From contig DAIDME010000102.1 of NCBI GenBank assembly GCA_027449125.1, forward strand, positions 32,507 through 96,506: a stretch of DNA of 64,000 nucleotides, given 5' to 3'. The DNA comes from Solirubrobacterales bacterium. GTDB lineage: Bacteria > Actinomycetota > Thermoleophilia > Solirubrobacterales > Solirubrobacteraceae. The notes beneath the pieces were generated by a model. The model was not told the origin of the DNA. It worked only from the letters and a program-made list of their open reading frames with translations, and did not search any database. Positions 20,108-26,959 of this stretch are shown piece after piece. The first letter of the stretch is position 1, and the number at the start of each line of letters is the position of its first letter. Made by a program: the position numbers and the translations under genes.

Positions 20108-21121
20108 CTACTTCGGCGGCTCGACGTCTTTGACGATCAGCAGCGCGATGTTGGTGAAGTCATCCCAGTAATCCGCGCCACTGCGTCTGTAGAGCACGAG
20201 CGGCACGCGCGCCTTGGCGATCTCTGCCTGAAGCGAGTCGACGAGCGTTCGCGCCTGGCTCGCGCGCAGGTAGGGGGAGAGCTCCTGCAGACCGGGCTTT
20301 CTGAGAAAGCGGATGACGTGTGTGAGTGCCCGCAGCGTCGCCGCCCAGTCGTGGTAGAAGGGAAACATGGGGGCGCTCCCGAGGCCGAGCGCCTGCGCCC
20401 AGGCGCTGTGGTCGATCGTGTAGTGACGGCCGTTTGGCATCTCGACGAGCTGCACGACTCCGGCGTTGTGCAGCTGGCCGAGCGCCTCGCGCACGTTGCG
20501 CTCGGAGAAGCCGGCGGCGTCGCTGACCATGCTCACCGAGAGGCGGTGGGCCCTGATCGTGAGCAGTGCGCGCAGCACTTCGGCGCGTGCGCCGATCCCG
20601 CAGAGGACCCGCATGCGCAGAGCGAAGGCGATCGGCTCGAGCAGCGCCGGCTCGAGCGACTTGCCCGAGCGCGTTGTCGGAAGCCGAATCAGACCGTGGC
20701 GCGCAAACACCTCGTCGCACTGGCCGGCTCCTACCGGTGGCAGGGCTGGAAACAACGGCTCCGGCTGGGCCGTGGCGTGTGAGCGCCCAGGGCGCCTGGC
20801 CCTGCCGCCCTGCGCAAGCGCCCAGTCGAGCGCCGCGCCCGCAAGCCGCCTGTCCGTCTCGTCGCTACAGAGGTTCGCGAGCCGCTGTGCGCTGACCAGG
20901 CGCTCATTCAGCGCAAGCCAGTCGAGCGCCTCGTCGAACAGGCGCGGGTCCTCGCGGGCGAGCTCCAGCGTGAAGAGCAAAAGCGCCTCCGGGTCGGCGA
21001 CGCGTCGCTCCGGTGACGCGGGCCTGTGGCCCGAGACCCCGAGCTGCGCCCACTGCTCCCAGGCGAACGCCAGGCTGCGCTCCACGACCTCGTCTCTAAG
21101 CGTCGCGACCAAGGTCGTCAA
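20108..21121 (-). CDS. Winged-helix regulator-like protein partnered with a nucleotidyltransferase
   Basis: A protein of about 337 aa from TTG 21121 (TTG 21112 is an alternative), overlapping the 3' end of the nucleotidyltransferase-like gene by about 26 bases. The central part has a winged-helix segment: TIRAHRLSVSMVSDAAGFSERNVREALGQL, then NAGVVQLVEMPNGRHYTID as the wing. The N-terminal half is helical and acidic, the C-terminal 100 residues (WAATLRALTHVIRFL and onward) are unassigned. No catalytic motif is visible. The overlap implies coupled translation and a functional pair, most simply an antitoxin/regulator for the enzyme, but I do not recognise a named family. Confidence 0.65.
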   Translation of the reverse strand: MTTLVATLRDEVVERSLAFAWEQWAQLGVSGHRPASPERRVADPEALLLFTLELAREDPRLFDEALDWLALNERLVSAQRLANLCSDETDRRLAGAALDWALAQGGRARRPGRSHATAQPEPLFPALPPVGAGQCDEVFARHGLIRLPTTRSGKSLEPALLEPIAFALRMRVLCGIGARAEVLRALLTIRAHRLSVSMVSDAAGFSERNVREALGQLHNAGVVQLVEMPNGRHYTIDHSAWAQALGLGSAPMFPFYHDWAATLRALTHVIRFLRKPGLQELSPYLRASQARTLVDSLQAEIAKARVPLVLYRRSGADYWDDFTNIALLIVKDVEPPK

Positions 21122-21680
21122 CCCCAAAATCAGCGAGCGCCTGGGCGAGCGCCTTGTCGAACGGGCCGGGCATGTTGTGAGTGCGCGCCCACGCCGCGGC
21201 CTGGTGCAGCTCGGTCTCGGTCGGCTCGAGCTGCTGGAGGTCATTGAAGTCCCGCGACTCACGCCGGTCTGCCCAGGCGTAGAGCTTGAAGAAGATCTGG
21301 TCGATCCGGGAGGCAAACGACACGCGCAACGCCGGGCCGTACTCGCGGCTCTGCAGCCGCTCGGCAAAACCGTCCGGCAGGCCCTGCTTGAGGAGCCCTG
21401 CGGGCCCGTGGTTCAGCCAGTTCTCGGGGAGGCCAAAATCGCGCGCCACAAGCTTGGCCGCCTGCGCGATCTCCTCGGGAAGCGGCTCGGCTGGCAGCAA
21501 CGCACCGTTGTGCTCTAGCGCCACTACGTCGACGTCCCGCGTAACGCCTCTGGGGATGCCAAGCATGAGCAGGCCGCTGCCGCCGATCACCACCAGATGG
21601 GCGCTGAAGCCCATGAACCCGAGCTGTTCGCCCAGGGCGGCGAGTGCGCGGTCGAGCGAGTATGAGTCCAGATCGCCCAT
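21096..21680 (-). CDS. DUF6036/AbiEii-like nucleotidyltransferase-fold protein
   Basis: A 194-aa protein with a minimal nucleotidyltransferase signature: VVIGGSGLLMLGIPRGVTRDVDVVAL (GGS followed by the D-x-D metal pair) and a downstream KLYAWADRRESRDFNDL element as in DUF6036 and AbiEii-type toxins. These enzymes transfer nucleotides to RNA or protein targets; the target here is unknown. ATG 21680 is preferred over the in-frame ATG 21725 because a -10-like TATAAC ends nine bases upstream of it, consistent with a leaderless mRNA. It is the first gene of a two-gene operon with the winged-helix protein. Confidence 0.72.
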   Translation of the reverse strand: MGDLDSYSLDRALAALGEQLGFMGFSAHLVVIGGSGLLMLGIPRGVTRDVDVVALEHNGALLPAEPLPEEIAQAAKLVARDFGLPENWLNHGPAGLLKQGLPDGFAERLQSREYGPALRVSFASRIDQIFFKLYAWADRRESRDFNDLQQLEPTETELHQAAAWARTHNMPGPFDKALAQALADFGVDDLGRDA

Positions 21681-21688
21681 CGCCCAGA

Positions 21689-21722
21689 TGTTATACAGCC
21701 TCAAAACAGATGTATACCATCT
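21689..21722 (-). promoter_or_regulatory. Leaderless promoter and tandem repeats upstream of the nucleotidyltransferase pair
   Basis: On the minus strand an AT-rich stretch holds two direct repeats, GTATACATCTG and GTATAACATCTG, starting about 22 bases apart. The second contains TATAAC, whose last base is nine bases from ATG 21680, fitting a -10 box for a leaderless transcript. The repeats could be the operator of the winged-helix partner. Confidence 0.5.
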
Positions 21723-21771
21723 CACAACGCCACTGGCCGACCGCCGATCGAGATGCGATACGGCGCCGCGG

Positions 21772-21801
21772 TTGCCGTATCCCGCCGCGGTTCGGTATGC
21801 T
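21772..21801 (+). promoter_or_regulatory. Promoter of the fluoride locus
   Basis: TTGCCG (21772-21777), an 18-bp spacer and TATGCT (21796-21801) precede the riboswitch aptamer by about seven bases, so the transcript would begin at or just before the aptamer. Confidence 0.6.
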
Positions 21802-21807
21802 CACCAC

Positions 21808-21936
21808 AGGTCAGATGGAGCCCTGACGCGCGGACCGGAGCGGCACCCAGCCGCAAGGCCCTCCGAACCGCCCACATGGAAAAGGGCTGATGACTCCTTT
21901 CGCCGGTTGTCAAATGTCGAGCTGACGCGAAAGGAG
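21808..21936 (+). ncRNA. Fluoride riboswitch (crcB motif) with translational expression platform
   Basis: The aptamer 5' half has stem GTCAG / CTGAC enclosing ATGGAGCC (21810-21826). The 3' half has GGGCTGATGACTCC (21884-21897), the conserved crcB-motif terminus, whose CTCC can pair with GGAG of the first loop to form the pseudoknot. The segment between holds a variable stem. Directly after it, CTCCTTTCGC (21894-21903) is perfectly complementary to GCGAAAGGAG (21927-21936), which contains the Shine-Dalgarno of the next ORF (ATG 21950). Fluoride binding would hold CTCC in the aptamer and free the ribosome site; without fluoride the 10-bp hairpin would hide it. The downstream crcB genes support the assignment. 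Confidence 0.88.
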
Positions 21937-21949
21937 CACTTCAAGGCGC

Positions 21950-22177
21950 ATGCCCACACTCCCCGACTGGGCGATTCAGATGCTGCAGGTGCTCGCCATC
22001 CTCGCGCTGGCGCGGCTCGTCACGGGCGTCAGCGCGCGCGCCGAGGCGATCATCCGGAAGCGCCGCGTACGCGGAAGCGGGCGAGGGCGCGCTGGCCGGC
22101 GGCTGTTCGAGGGGACCGTGCCCGCCCTGATCGAGGACGGCATGCCGGTTCTGGTCGTAAACGACGGTTCCCGATAG
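21950..22177 (+). CDS. Small membrane ORF directly under the fluoride riboswitch
   Basis: A 75-aa ORF whose ribosome site AAAGGAG (21930-21936) is the sequestered strand of the riboswitch. Residues about 8-25 form one membrane helix (IQMLQVLAILALARLVTGV), followed by a basic tail (RAEAIIRKRRVRGSGRGRAG). The first 35 residues weakly resemble the N terminus of NuoH/HycD-type complex I and formate hydrogenlyase membrane subunits; the rest does not, so it may be a remnant of a larger gene or a leader peptide coupling translation to crcB. I do not assign a function. Confidence 0.5.
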   Translation: MPTLPDWAIQMLQVLAILALARLVTGVSARAEAIIRKRRVRGSGRGRAGRRLFEGTVPALIEDGMPVLVVNDGSR

Positions 22178-22212
22178 GCGTCGCTTTTCAGCGTGCGGTT
22201 CGATCGGCGAGA

Positions 22213-22519
22213 ATGGGCCGCGATCTAGGCCGGCGGCGCGATCGGTGCGCTCGCACGCGTGTGGCTCGCCCTGCACATCGTCCAGCGCGACACCTCGTGG
22301 CCCTGGACGATCTTTGCGACCAACGTCTGCGGGGCATTCTTGTTGGGGTACTTGGTCACGCGTCTGCAGGAGCGCCTGCCGCTGTCCACCTACCGCCGCC
22401 CACTGCTCGGAACCGGCTTCTGCGGTGCCTTCGCAACCTTCTCCACGATGGAGGTGGAGCTCTTGAAGATGGTGCACTGGCTGGCCTCGACGCTGGTGCG
22501 AACGGGGCGCGGGAGGTGA
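22213..22519 (+). pseudogene. crcB: CrcB/Fluc fluoride channel 1, 5' frameshift
   Basis: CrcB homology runs from [14 protein letters not shown] (22229) through [15 protein letters not shown] to [20 protein letters not shown], which are the pore Asn region and the GFCG-FATFST signature of fluoride channels. The CrcB frame is closed by TAG at 22226-22228, just before the first conserved Gly-Gly. An ATG at 22213 reads MGRDL in another frame; removing one base near 22228 would join it to the homology as a normal CrcB N terminus. As given, translation could only start at GTG 22259, losing most of the first membrane helix. Either a pseudogene or a sequence error. The stop overlaps the second crcB start. 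Confidence 0.75.
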
Positions 22520-22761
22520 CGCTCTGGCTCTGGCTGGCGGTGGCGGGCGTCGTGGGCTGCGGAGCGCTCCTTCGCTTCCTGGCTGACGGGCTGGTGAGCG
22601 CCCGCGCCGGTGGCGGCCTCCCGGTCGGCACGCTCGCGATCAACCTCACCGGCTCCCTTGCGCTCGGCCTGCTCACCGGTCTTGGCGCCCGCGGCAACCT
22701 GCTGCTGCTCGCCGGCTTCGCCGCGACCGCACCGAGCACGGTCTGCTCGCCGACGAGCTGA
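22516..22761 (+). pseudogene. crcB: CrcB/Fluc fluoride channel 2, C-terminally truncated
   Basis: Normal CrcB up to residue 70: VVGCGALLRFLADGL, INLTGSLALGLLTGL, then GNLLLLAGFAATA. The expected TTFST motif and last helix are missing; the frame instead ends after APSTVCSPTS. The 81-aa product is about 40 residues short. The bases of that odd tail, read in another frame (DRTEHGLLADEL), look like the missing N terminus of the next gene, so a deletion near 22722-22727 appears to have fused two genes. GTG 22516 overlaps the crcB1 stop. Dimeric two-subunit Fluc channels are encoded by such pairs. Confidence 0.75.
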
Positions 22762-23762
22762 TGGGCATATACGGCGACCAGCGCCTTGCCGCCAGCGTCG
22801 TGCTGCGCGGCGTCGCGGGGTTCGGGCGTCTTCACCATCTCCACAGCGACCGGATGCTCACGACCTCGGAGGATCTGCCGGTGGTCTCGATCGCGGTCGA
22901 CGAGCGCTCGCGGATCGAGTCGGTGCTGGAGCCTGTCCTGCGGATAAAGCGCCGTGGTCTGACCACGCTCGAGCGCGCGCGCATGCTCTCCGGAGAGATC
23001 GGCCCGGTGGCGCTGCAAGATCTGCCCGGCCAGGCCACGCGCCTGACCGTGTACCTCGGCCGGCGTGAGCAGGTGCTGCGGAAGCCGGCCTTCATCGCCG
23101 TCTGCGACCTGCTGCACCGCCGTGGCCTCACCGGGGCGACCGTGCTGCTCGGGGTCGACGGCACGCGCGCGGGCCGCCGTCACCGTGCGCGCTTCTTCAG
23201 CCGCAACGCGGACGTGCCGCTGGCGCTCGAGGCGGTCGCACCCGCCGAGCAGATCGCCGCCGTGCTGCCGGAGCTCGAGAGCCTGCTCGAGGCTCCGCTG
23301 CTGACGCTCGAGGGCGTGCGCATCCGCAAGCGCGACGGTGAGCTTCTCTCCGTCCCGCACGAGCTTCCCGGAACAGGCGAGCACGGGCTCGGGATCTGGC
23401 AGAAGCTGACGGTGTACACCTCACACGCCGCGCTCGCCAGGAGCGGCCGTCCACCGCACGTCGAGCTCATCCACTGCCTGCTGCGCGAGACAGATGCCGC
23501 CGGTGCGACCGCGCTGCGTGGCATCTGGGGCTTTCATGGCGACCACGCGCCGCACGGCCACCGGCTCCTCCAGATCCGGCGGCACGTCCCGGTCTGCACG
23601 GTGGTGATCGACAGGCCCGAGCGGATCGGGCGGACGTTTCAGATCATCGACGAGATCAGCGAGCAGCACGGCCTGGTCATCAGTGAGACGGTCCCGGCGG
23701 CCCAGGCGATGAGCGAATCAGCGATACGTGGCGGCCTACGACTCTCGAGGCCCGGCGCCTGA
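22761..23762 (+). CDS. DUF190 (COG1993) protein, three repeats, N-terminally shortened
   Basis: A 333-aa protein containing three DUF190 modules: the first (about 1-80) has VVLRGVAGFGRLHHLHSDRM and TTSEDLPVVSIAVD, the second begins ATRLTVYLGRREQ (about 95) and the third KLTVYTSHAALARSG (about 215), each ending with a beta-alpha-beta ferredoxin-like pattern. DUF190 genes are frequently adjacent to crcB, and PII-like folds suggest a ligand- or ion-sensing role. The first module lacks its usual first strand (L-T-x-YFGERDR); matching codons lie upstream at 22725-22760 without a start, consistent with the deletion that truncated crcB2. Confidence 0.8.
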   Translation: MGIYGDQRLAASVVLRGVAGFGRLHHLHSDRMLTTSEDLPVVSIAVDERSRIESVLEPVLRIKRRGLTTLERARMLSGEIGPVALQDLPGQATRLTVYLGRREQVLRKPAFIAVCDLLHRRGLTGATVLLGVDGTRAGRRHRARFFSRNADVPLALEAVAPAEQIAAVLPELESLLEAPLLTLEGVRIRKRDGELLSVPHELPGTGEHGLGIWQKLTVYTSHAALARSGRPPHVELIHCLLRETDAAGATALRGIWGFHGDHAPHGHRLLQIRRHVPVCTVVIDRPERIGRTFQIIDEISEQHGLVISETVPAAQAMSESAIRGGLRLSRPGA

Positions 23763-24213
23763 GCGGCGGACCCGAGCTTCGAGCAGCCCGAACGGAACGG
23801 AGCTTGTCTGAAGCGCGCCGCGAACGTCTCGGTGCGGTGTCCGCCGTCTGCCTGTGCAGAGCTGGCCCCTCGGCCACCTCGAAGCTGACGCGGAGCCCGT
23901 CGCCGATCAGCGCCCGCGCCCGCGCCAGCTGCTCGGAGGTGATCTCGTCGAGCTGCTGGTTCCACGATGCCGCGCCCTGTCGGCACCGGCCGCAGCCCAG
24001 ATCGGTTCGCTCGCGGCGGGCAAGCGCGACCACCGTGATCGGCGCGTCGGCGGACCGTGCGGCCTCCGCGGCCCAGCACAGGGCAGCACGCCCGCCGCGC
24101 GAGAGGTCGCAGGCGGCGAGCAGATGCCTCGCGCGCGCGGACTCCGCGACCGGCCGGGCGGCTCCTCGGTCGGACGCGCCGCTGCCGGTTCTGTGCTCGG
24201 GTGATCTGAACAA
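23680..24213 (-). CDS. UspA-like protein, C terminus degenerate
   Basis: From TTG 24213, preceded by a strong AAGGAG with 5-base spacing. Residues about 29-120 resemble a universal stress protein (ARHLLAACDLSRGGRAALCWAAEAARSADAPITVVAL, given here in part; then SEQLARARALIGDGLRVSFEVAEGP). After the GP the usual ADTIVLPRR strand is not readable and the rest is Arg/Ser-rich, so a frameshift or loss of the C-terminal half is likely. It is convergent with, and overlaps, the DUF190 gene by about 80 bases. A UspA relative beside crcB could belong to a fluoride or acid stress response, but this is inference. Confidence 0.5.
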   Translation of the reverse strand: MFRSPEHRTGSGASDRGAARPVAESARARHLLAACDLSRGGRAALCWAAEAARSADAPITVVALARRERTDLGCGRCRQGAASWNQQLDEITSEQLARARALIGDGLRVSFEVAEGPALHRQTADTAPRRSRRASDKLRSVRAARSSGPPLRRRASRVVGRHVSLIRSSPGPPGPSH

Positions 24214-24351
24214 AGCCACTCCTTGAGTCTCCCGCGTGATCCGCTGTCTCTCGCCTGATCGGCTTGTAATAAGACATTCTGCCGCGGCTCCAAGCTCGCC
24301 GGGCACCGCGCTCACAGCCCTCGCGGAACGCCGCGCTCTCAGCGGCCCTGC

Positions 24352-24372
24352 TAAGATGCTTGCTGGCAAGCA
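24352..24372. promoter_or_regulatory. MarR operator palindrome and -10 box
   Basis: TGCTTGCTGGCAAGCA (24357-24372) is a perfect 16-bp palindrome, a size and style typical of MarR-family sites. A -10-like TAAGAT (24352-24357) touches it. It lies about 57 bases upstream of the marR start and between divergent genes. Confidence 0.6.
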
Positions 24373-24428
24373 AATAAATGCCGGGCGCTCGGCCGCGAGC
24401 GCGATGCGGTGAAAGAAGGGGGGCCGCG

Positions 24429-24899
24429 GTGACGCGGGTCGTGGAAGCAGAGCAGCAGGTGCAGGCCGACACGGCCCAGCGCCTGCGCCAGGTGGTGGGC
24501 CACCTGACGCGGCTCCTGCGCCCGGTCGACGCAAGCCTCGCCGCGGACCTCACGCCCACCCGCACGGCGGTGCTGCTGAACACGGTCCGCAACGGGCGCG
24601 CGCGGCTCGCCGACGTGGCCGAGCAGGAGGGCCTGCACCCGACGCTGCTCTCGCGCACACTCGCGGCGCTGGCGGGGGACGGCCTGGTCGAGCGCTTCCC
24701 CGATCCCGATGACCGGCGCGTCGCCTGGGTGGCGCCGACGCCCGCCGGGCGCCGCCTGGCGCAGCGCATCCGCGCGCGGCGCACCGCCGTCCTGCAGGAG
24801 GCGCTCAGCGGTCTCAGCGACTCCGAGCGCCACCGGATCGAGGCCGCGCTGCCGGCGCTCGAGCGTCTCGCCGAGCGCGTCCACGGGAACATGACATGA
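24429..24899 (+). CDS. MarR-family transcriptional regulator
   Basis: A 156-aa MarR protein: dimerisation helices at both ends, winged HTH in the middle (RLADVAEQEGLHPTLLSRTLAAL, wing VERFPDPDDRRVAWVAPTPAG, where DxR is the wing signature). GTG 24429 is preceded by GAAGGGG. The stop overlaps the exporter start (ATGA), so the regulator and exporter are one operon, probably autoregulated through the palindrome at 24357-24372 and induced by an exported compound. Confidence 0.92.
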   Translation: MTRVVEAEQQVQADTAQRLRQVVGHLTRLLRPVDASLAADLTPTRTAVLLNTVRNGRARLADVAEQEGLHPTLLSRTLAALAGDGLVERFPDPDDRRVAWVAPTPAGRRLAQRIRARRTAVLQEALSGLSDSERHRIEAALPALERLAERVHGNMT

Positions 24900-26143
24900 G
24901 CCCGATCCGGCGTATCTCCACCAAGACCTTCTCGGCGCTCGAGGTGCCCAACTACCGCCTCTACGTCTACGGGCAGGGGATCTCGCTGACCGGCACCTGG
25001 ATGCAGATGGCCGCACAGTCCTGGCTGGTGATCCAGCTGACCCACTCGGCCACCACGCTCGGCATCATCGTCGCGCTCCAGACCCTGCCGGTCCTGCTGC
25101 TCGCGCCCTACGGGGGCCTCGTCGCCGACCGTGTCGACAAGCGCAGGGCCACGATCGTCGCCCAGACGCTCATGGGCCTGCAGGCCCTGGCCCTGGGTCT
25201 GCTCACGATCACGCACCTCGTGCACGTCTGGGAGATCGGCGTGCTGGCAGTGGTGCTCGGCGTAAACAACGCCTTCGAGGGCCCCGCGCGCCAGTCCTTC
25301 ATGCTCGAGCTCGTCGGTGGCGAGCACCTGCGCAACGCGGTCAGCCTGAACTCGACGATGGTCAACATGGCGCGTCTGGTCGGACCGGCGATCGGCGGGC
25401 TGATGATCGCCGCCGTCGGCACCGGCTGGTGCTTTCTGTTCAACGCCGTCAGCTTCATCGCCGTGATCAGCTCGCTCATGCGCATGGACAAGAGCCAGCT
25501 CGATCCGGTGCCCCCGAGCCCGCGCACCAAGGGCCAGGTGCGCGAGGGCATCCGCTACGTGCGCGGCGTGCCGCGCCTGGTTATCCCGCTGATGATGATG
25601 GGGATCGTCGGCTGCTTCACCTACGAGTTCCAGGTCTCGCTGCCGTATCTGGCCCAGCACGGCCTGCACGCGGGCCCCGCCGCCTACGGCTTCATGACCG
25701 CCTCGATGGGCGCCGGCGCCGCGCTCTGGGGCCTCGTCGTGGCTACCAAGGGCAAGACCGGCATCCGCACGCTCGTGCTCTCCTGCATCGCCTTCGGCAC
25801 GATGATGACCTTCGCCACGCTCGCACCGACGCTCGCCTTCGAGCTGGTCGCGCTCGCTCTGGTGGGCGCCGCCAGCATCTCCTTCATGTCGCAGGCCAAC
25901 GCCACGATCCAGCTCTCCGCCGCCCCCGAGATGCGCGGCCGCGTGATGGCCCTGTGGTTCATCGCGCTGCAGGGCTCGACCCCGATCGGCGGCCCGATCG
26001 TCGGCCTGGTGATGAGCCGGTTCGGCGCCCGCGCCGGCCTCGGGCTCGGCGCGCTCACCTGCTTCATCGTCGCCGCCGGCGGCGCCATGGCACTGCGCGC
26101 CGTCCGCGCCCGCCACGCCGAGCAGGCGCTCGTCGCCGCCTGA
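24896..26143 (+). CDS. MFS transporter (EntS/MFS_3 type)
   Basis: A 415-aa 12-TM transporter: GQGISLTGTWMQMAAQSWLV, LAPYGGLVADRVDKRR (motif A) and GPAIGGLMIAAVGTGWCFLFNAVSF mark the MFS_3 / enterobactin-exporter-like group. It is likely an efflux pump for small molecules. ATG 24896 overlaps the marR stop. The MarR partner suggests substrate-induced expression. Confidence 0.9.
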   Translation: MSPIRRISTKTFSALEVPNYRLYVYGQGISLTGTWMQMAAQSWLVIQLTHSATTLGIIVALQTLPVLLLAPYGGLVADRVDKRRATIVAQTLMGLQALALGLLTITHLVHVWEIGVLAVVLGVNNAFEGPARQSFMLELVGGEHLRNAVSLNSTMVNMARLVGPAIGGLMIAAVGTGWCFLFNAVSFIAVISSLMRMDKSQLDPVPPSPRTKGQVREGIRYVRGVPRLVIPLMMMGIVGCFTYEFQVSLPYLAQHGLHAGPAAYGFMTASMGAGAALWGLVVATKGKTGIRTLVLSCIAFGTMMTFATLAPTLAFELVALALVGAASISFMSQANATIQLSAAPEMRGRVMALWFIALQGSTPIGGPIVGLVMSRFGARAGLGLGALTCFIVAAGGAMALRAVRARHAEQALVAA

Positions 26144-26206
26144 CCCCCGGGCGCCTCGCCGCTGCTTCGGCGCCCGGGCCGGACCGCACCCCGCTACGCT
26201 CGCGCC

Positions 26207-26959
26207 GTGACCGAGCCCGAGCAGCCGCTGACGGGCGGCAACGCGAGCACCGGCGTCGTGCGTGTCGGCGACACCGTCCGCAAGCCCTGGAGCGCCGCCA
26301 CGCCGGCGGTGATCGAGCTGATGGCCCAGGTCCGCGAGGCCGGCGTCGACGTGCCCGCCCACCTCGGCCGTGACGAGCGCGGCCGCCAGGTGATCGAGCA
26401 CATCCCCGGCGTGCTGGCGCAGCACTCCGAGCCGCTGGGGCTCGACGGACTGGCCCGGGTGGGCGCGATGGTGCGGCAGATCCACGACGCGAGCGCCGGC
26501 TTCAGGTCGAGCGCCGCGCCGGCCTGGGCCCAGGCGATCCGCTCGCCCGGCGCCGATCTCATCTGCCACGGCGACCTTGCGCCCTGGAACCTGATCGTCG
26601 GCGAGCGTTGGGTCTTCATCGACTGGGACGGCGCCGGCCCGAGCACGCGCCTGTGGGACCTCGCCTACGCGGCCCAGTCCTTCACTCTCAACGACGCCGC
26701 GGCGTCCGTGCCCACGAGCGCCGCGCGGCTCGCGGCGCTCGTGGATGGCTACCAAGCGAGCGCGGCGCTGCGCGCCGCGCTCGCGGACGCCATGGCCGAC
26801 CGCGTGCGCGCGATGTGCGAGCTGCTGCGATCATCGCACTCAGCCGGCGTCGAGCCTTGGGCGAGCATGTACCTGGGCGGCCACGGCGAACACTGGGCGA
26901 GCGTCGGCCGCTACGTCGCCGAGCACCGCGACGCCTGGGCGGGTGCGCTCAGGCGCTGA
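26207..26959 (+). CDS. Aminoglycoside phosphotransferase-family (APH) kinase-like protein
   Basis: A 250-aa protein with the APH/choline-kinase catalytic motifs: Brenner loop ICHGDLAPWNLIV (His-Gly-Asp...Asn) and metal-binding FIDWDGAGPSTRLWDLAYA. Such proteins phosphorylate hydroxylated small molecules or antibiotics; most chromosomal actinobacterial members are not resistance genes. GTG 26207 is the start. Its end overlaps convergently by 11 bases with the TIM44-like gene. Confidence 0.85.
   Translation: MTEPEQPLTGGNASTGVVRVGDTVRKPWSAATPAVIELMAQVREAGVDVPAHLGRDERGRQVIEHIPGVLAQHSEPLGLDGLARVGAMVRQIHDASAGFRSSAAPAWAQAIRSPGADLICHGDLAPWNLIVGERWVFIDWDGAGPSTRLWDLAYAAQSFTLNDAAASVPTSAARLAALVDGYQASAALRAALADAMADRVRAMCELLRSSHSAGVEPWASMYLGGHGEHWASVGRYVAEHRDAWAGALRR

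Noticed and set aside
23639..26755. Minus-strand open frame of over 1000 codons opposite marR, MFS and phosphotransferase genes
   Set aside because: It is antisense to three recognisable genes and consists of low-information His/Arg/Gly sequence, the usual artefact of high-GC codon bias.
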